A stretch of 64,000 nucleotides of DNA from Bacteroidales bacterium (lineage in GTDB: Bacteria > Bacteroidota > Bacteroidia > Bacteroidales > GCA-2748055), in assembly GCA_030589895.1 (NCBI GenBank), contig JAUUZQ010000003.1, forward strand, positions 1 to 64,000. Reading direction: 5' to 3'. This document shows, piece after piece, positions 63,576 through 64,000 of the stretch. Numbering within the stretch: the first letter of the stretch is position 1; each line of letters opens with the position of its first letter. Both the position numbers and the translations under genes were made by a program. A model generated the notes under the pieces. It was not told where the DNA came from. It made no database searches and was given only the letters and a program-made list of their open reading frames with translations.

Positions 63576-64000
63576 ATGAGAGACAGATGGATTCTTAGTG
63601 CAGCAGTATTTCTTTCAGTAGCGTTTTTATTGTCGTTTGTACAGTTAAAAGTTGAAAATCCCCTACTGATATTTGAAAGATTTTTTGAAGGTGGTGGATG
63701 GGTAGAGATATTCTTAATATCAATCTATGGAGGAGTCGTAGCCTGGTTTATGCATGATGCTCAAAAATCGGGAAAATGGAGAAGAACCACCTGGTTGATC
63801 TTCTCAATAGTTTTCTTCTCTCAGTTGTTGCTGGGATTATTTGTATCCGAAAAGTTTCTGATGACAGGGCATTTACACCTGCCCATCCCAATGATGATCA
63901 TCAGCGGTCCTATTTATCGGGGACAGTTTTCCATCATGACCATCCTTTTTCTAAGTACAATTTTGCTCTCTGGTCCATCCTGGTGCAGCCACTTTTGCTA
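63576..64000 (+). CDS. NapH-like membrane iron-sulphur protein (C-terminus beyond right edge)
   Basis: 141 residues up to the window edge, from ATG 63576 preceded closely by GGAG. Four hydrophobic segments are seen (about 5-24, 40-55, 73-92, 118-135), ending in LLSGPSWCSHFC. GPSWCSHFC is the characteristic loop before the cysteine motifs in NapH/CcoG-type polyferredoxins that pass electrons from quinol. The ferredoxin 4Fe-4S motifs would lie beyond the edge. No translation stop within the window. Confidence 0.72.
   Translation, partial: MRDRWILSAAVFLSVAFLLSFVQLKVENPLLIFERFFEGGGWVEIFLISIYGGVVAWFMHDAQKSGKWRRTTWLIFSIVFFSQLLLGLFVSEKFLMTGHLHLPIPMMIISGPIYRGQFSIMTILFLSTILLSGPSWCSHFC

Overview
The window is chromosomal DNA of a member of the phylum Bacteroidota, probably a Bacteroidales/Marinilabiliales-type bacterium, with low G+C by eye. 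The evidence is: several secreted proteins ending in type IX secretion (Por) sorting domains; a TonB-dependent receptor with an N-terminal carboxypeptidase-regulatory-like plug extension; many lipoproteins; DUF1080, DUF5916 and DUF5009 families; the purH-mreBCD-mrdA-rodA order; and promoters of the TAnnTTTG type. I see no rRNA, tRNA, CRISPR array, insertion sequence or prophage. The species cannot be named from sequence alone.

Layout. 1-2.6 kb: a rhodanese-like lipoprotein (cut by the left edge) and an 11-haem lipoprotein cytochrome on the minus strand, divergent from a Crp/Fnr regulator, with an FNR-like box between them. 2.7-8.4 kb: DUF1080 lipoprotein, a signal-peptide protein of unknown function, a NatAB-like ABC exporter, a second DUF1080 lipoprotein and upp. 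8.4-20.1 kb: MDR oxidoreductase, DUF5009 membrane protein, PPK2, a tricorn-like protease, a third DUF1080 lipoprotein, M28 peptidase, pgi and an EamA transporter. Here intergenic simple repeats sit just upstream of start codons. 20.1-27.3 kb: Hsp20 (with a sigma-54-like promoter), HAMP/GAF protein, PatB-type C-S lyase, thioesterase, rsmA, mgtE and a MacB-like permease. 27.4-34.6 kb: purH followed by the rod-shape operon mreB-mreC-mreD-PBP2-rodA. 34.6-41 kb: KamA-type radical SAM enzyme, ACP phosphodiesterase, a cyclic-2,3-diphosphoglycerate-synthetase-like GTPase and a DUF5916 outer-membrane protein.

41.1-54 kb is the most distinctive region. All genes are on the minus strand: a huge multi-domain T9SS protein with OB-fold and lamin-tail domains, a second lamin-tail protein, a TonB receptor, a secreted phospholipase D-fold protein and a secreted endonuclease I. 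These are followed by an orphan CobW C-terminal domain and a lipoprotein. I interpret it as a candidate extracellular nucleic-acid degradation and uptake locus. A histidine kinase lies divergently at its head, with a response regulator next to it.

56.2-62.5 kb encodes trehalose metabolism. A fused OtsA-OtsB (synthesis) is divergent from a fused beta-phosphoglucomutase/GH65 phosphorylase (breakdown) that is followed by an uncharacterised P-loop kinase. 62.7-64 kb has two small cupins and the start of a NapH-like membrane iron-sulphur protein cut by the right edge. With the left-edge cytochrome and Fnr-type regulator, this suggests that anaerobic or microaerobic respiration is part of the lifestyle.
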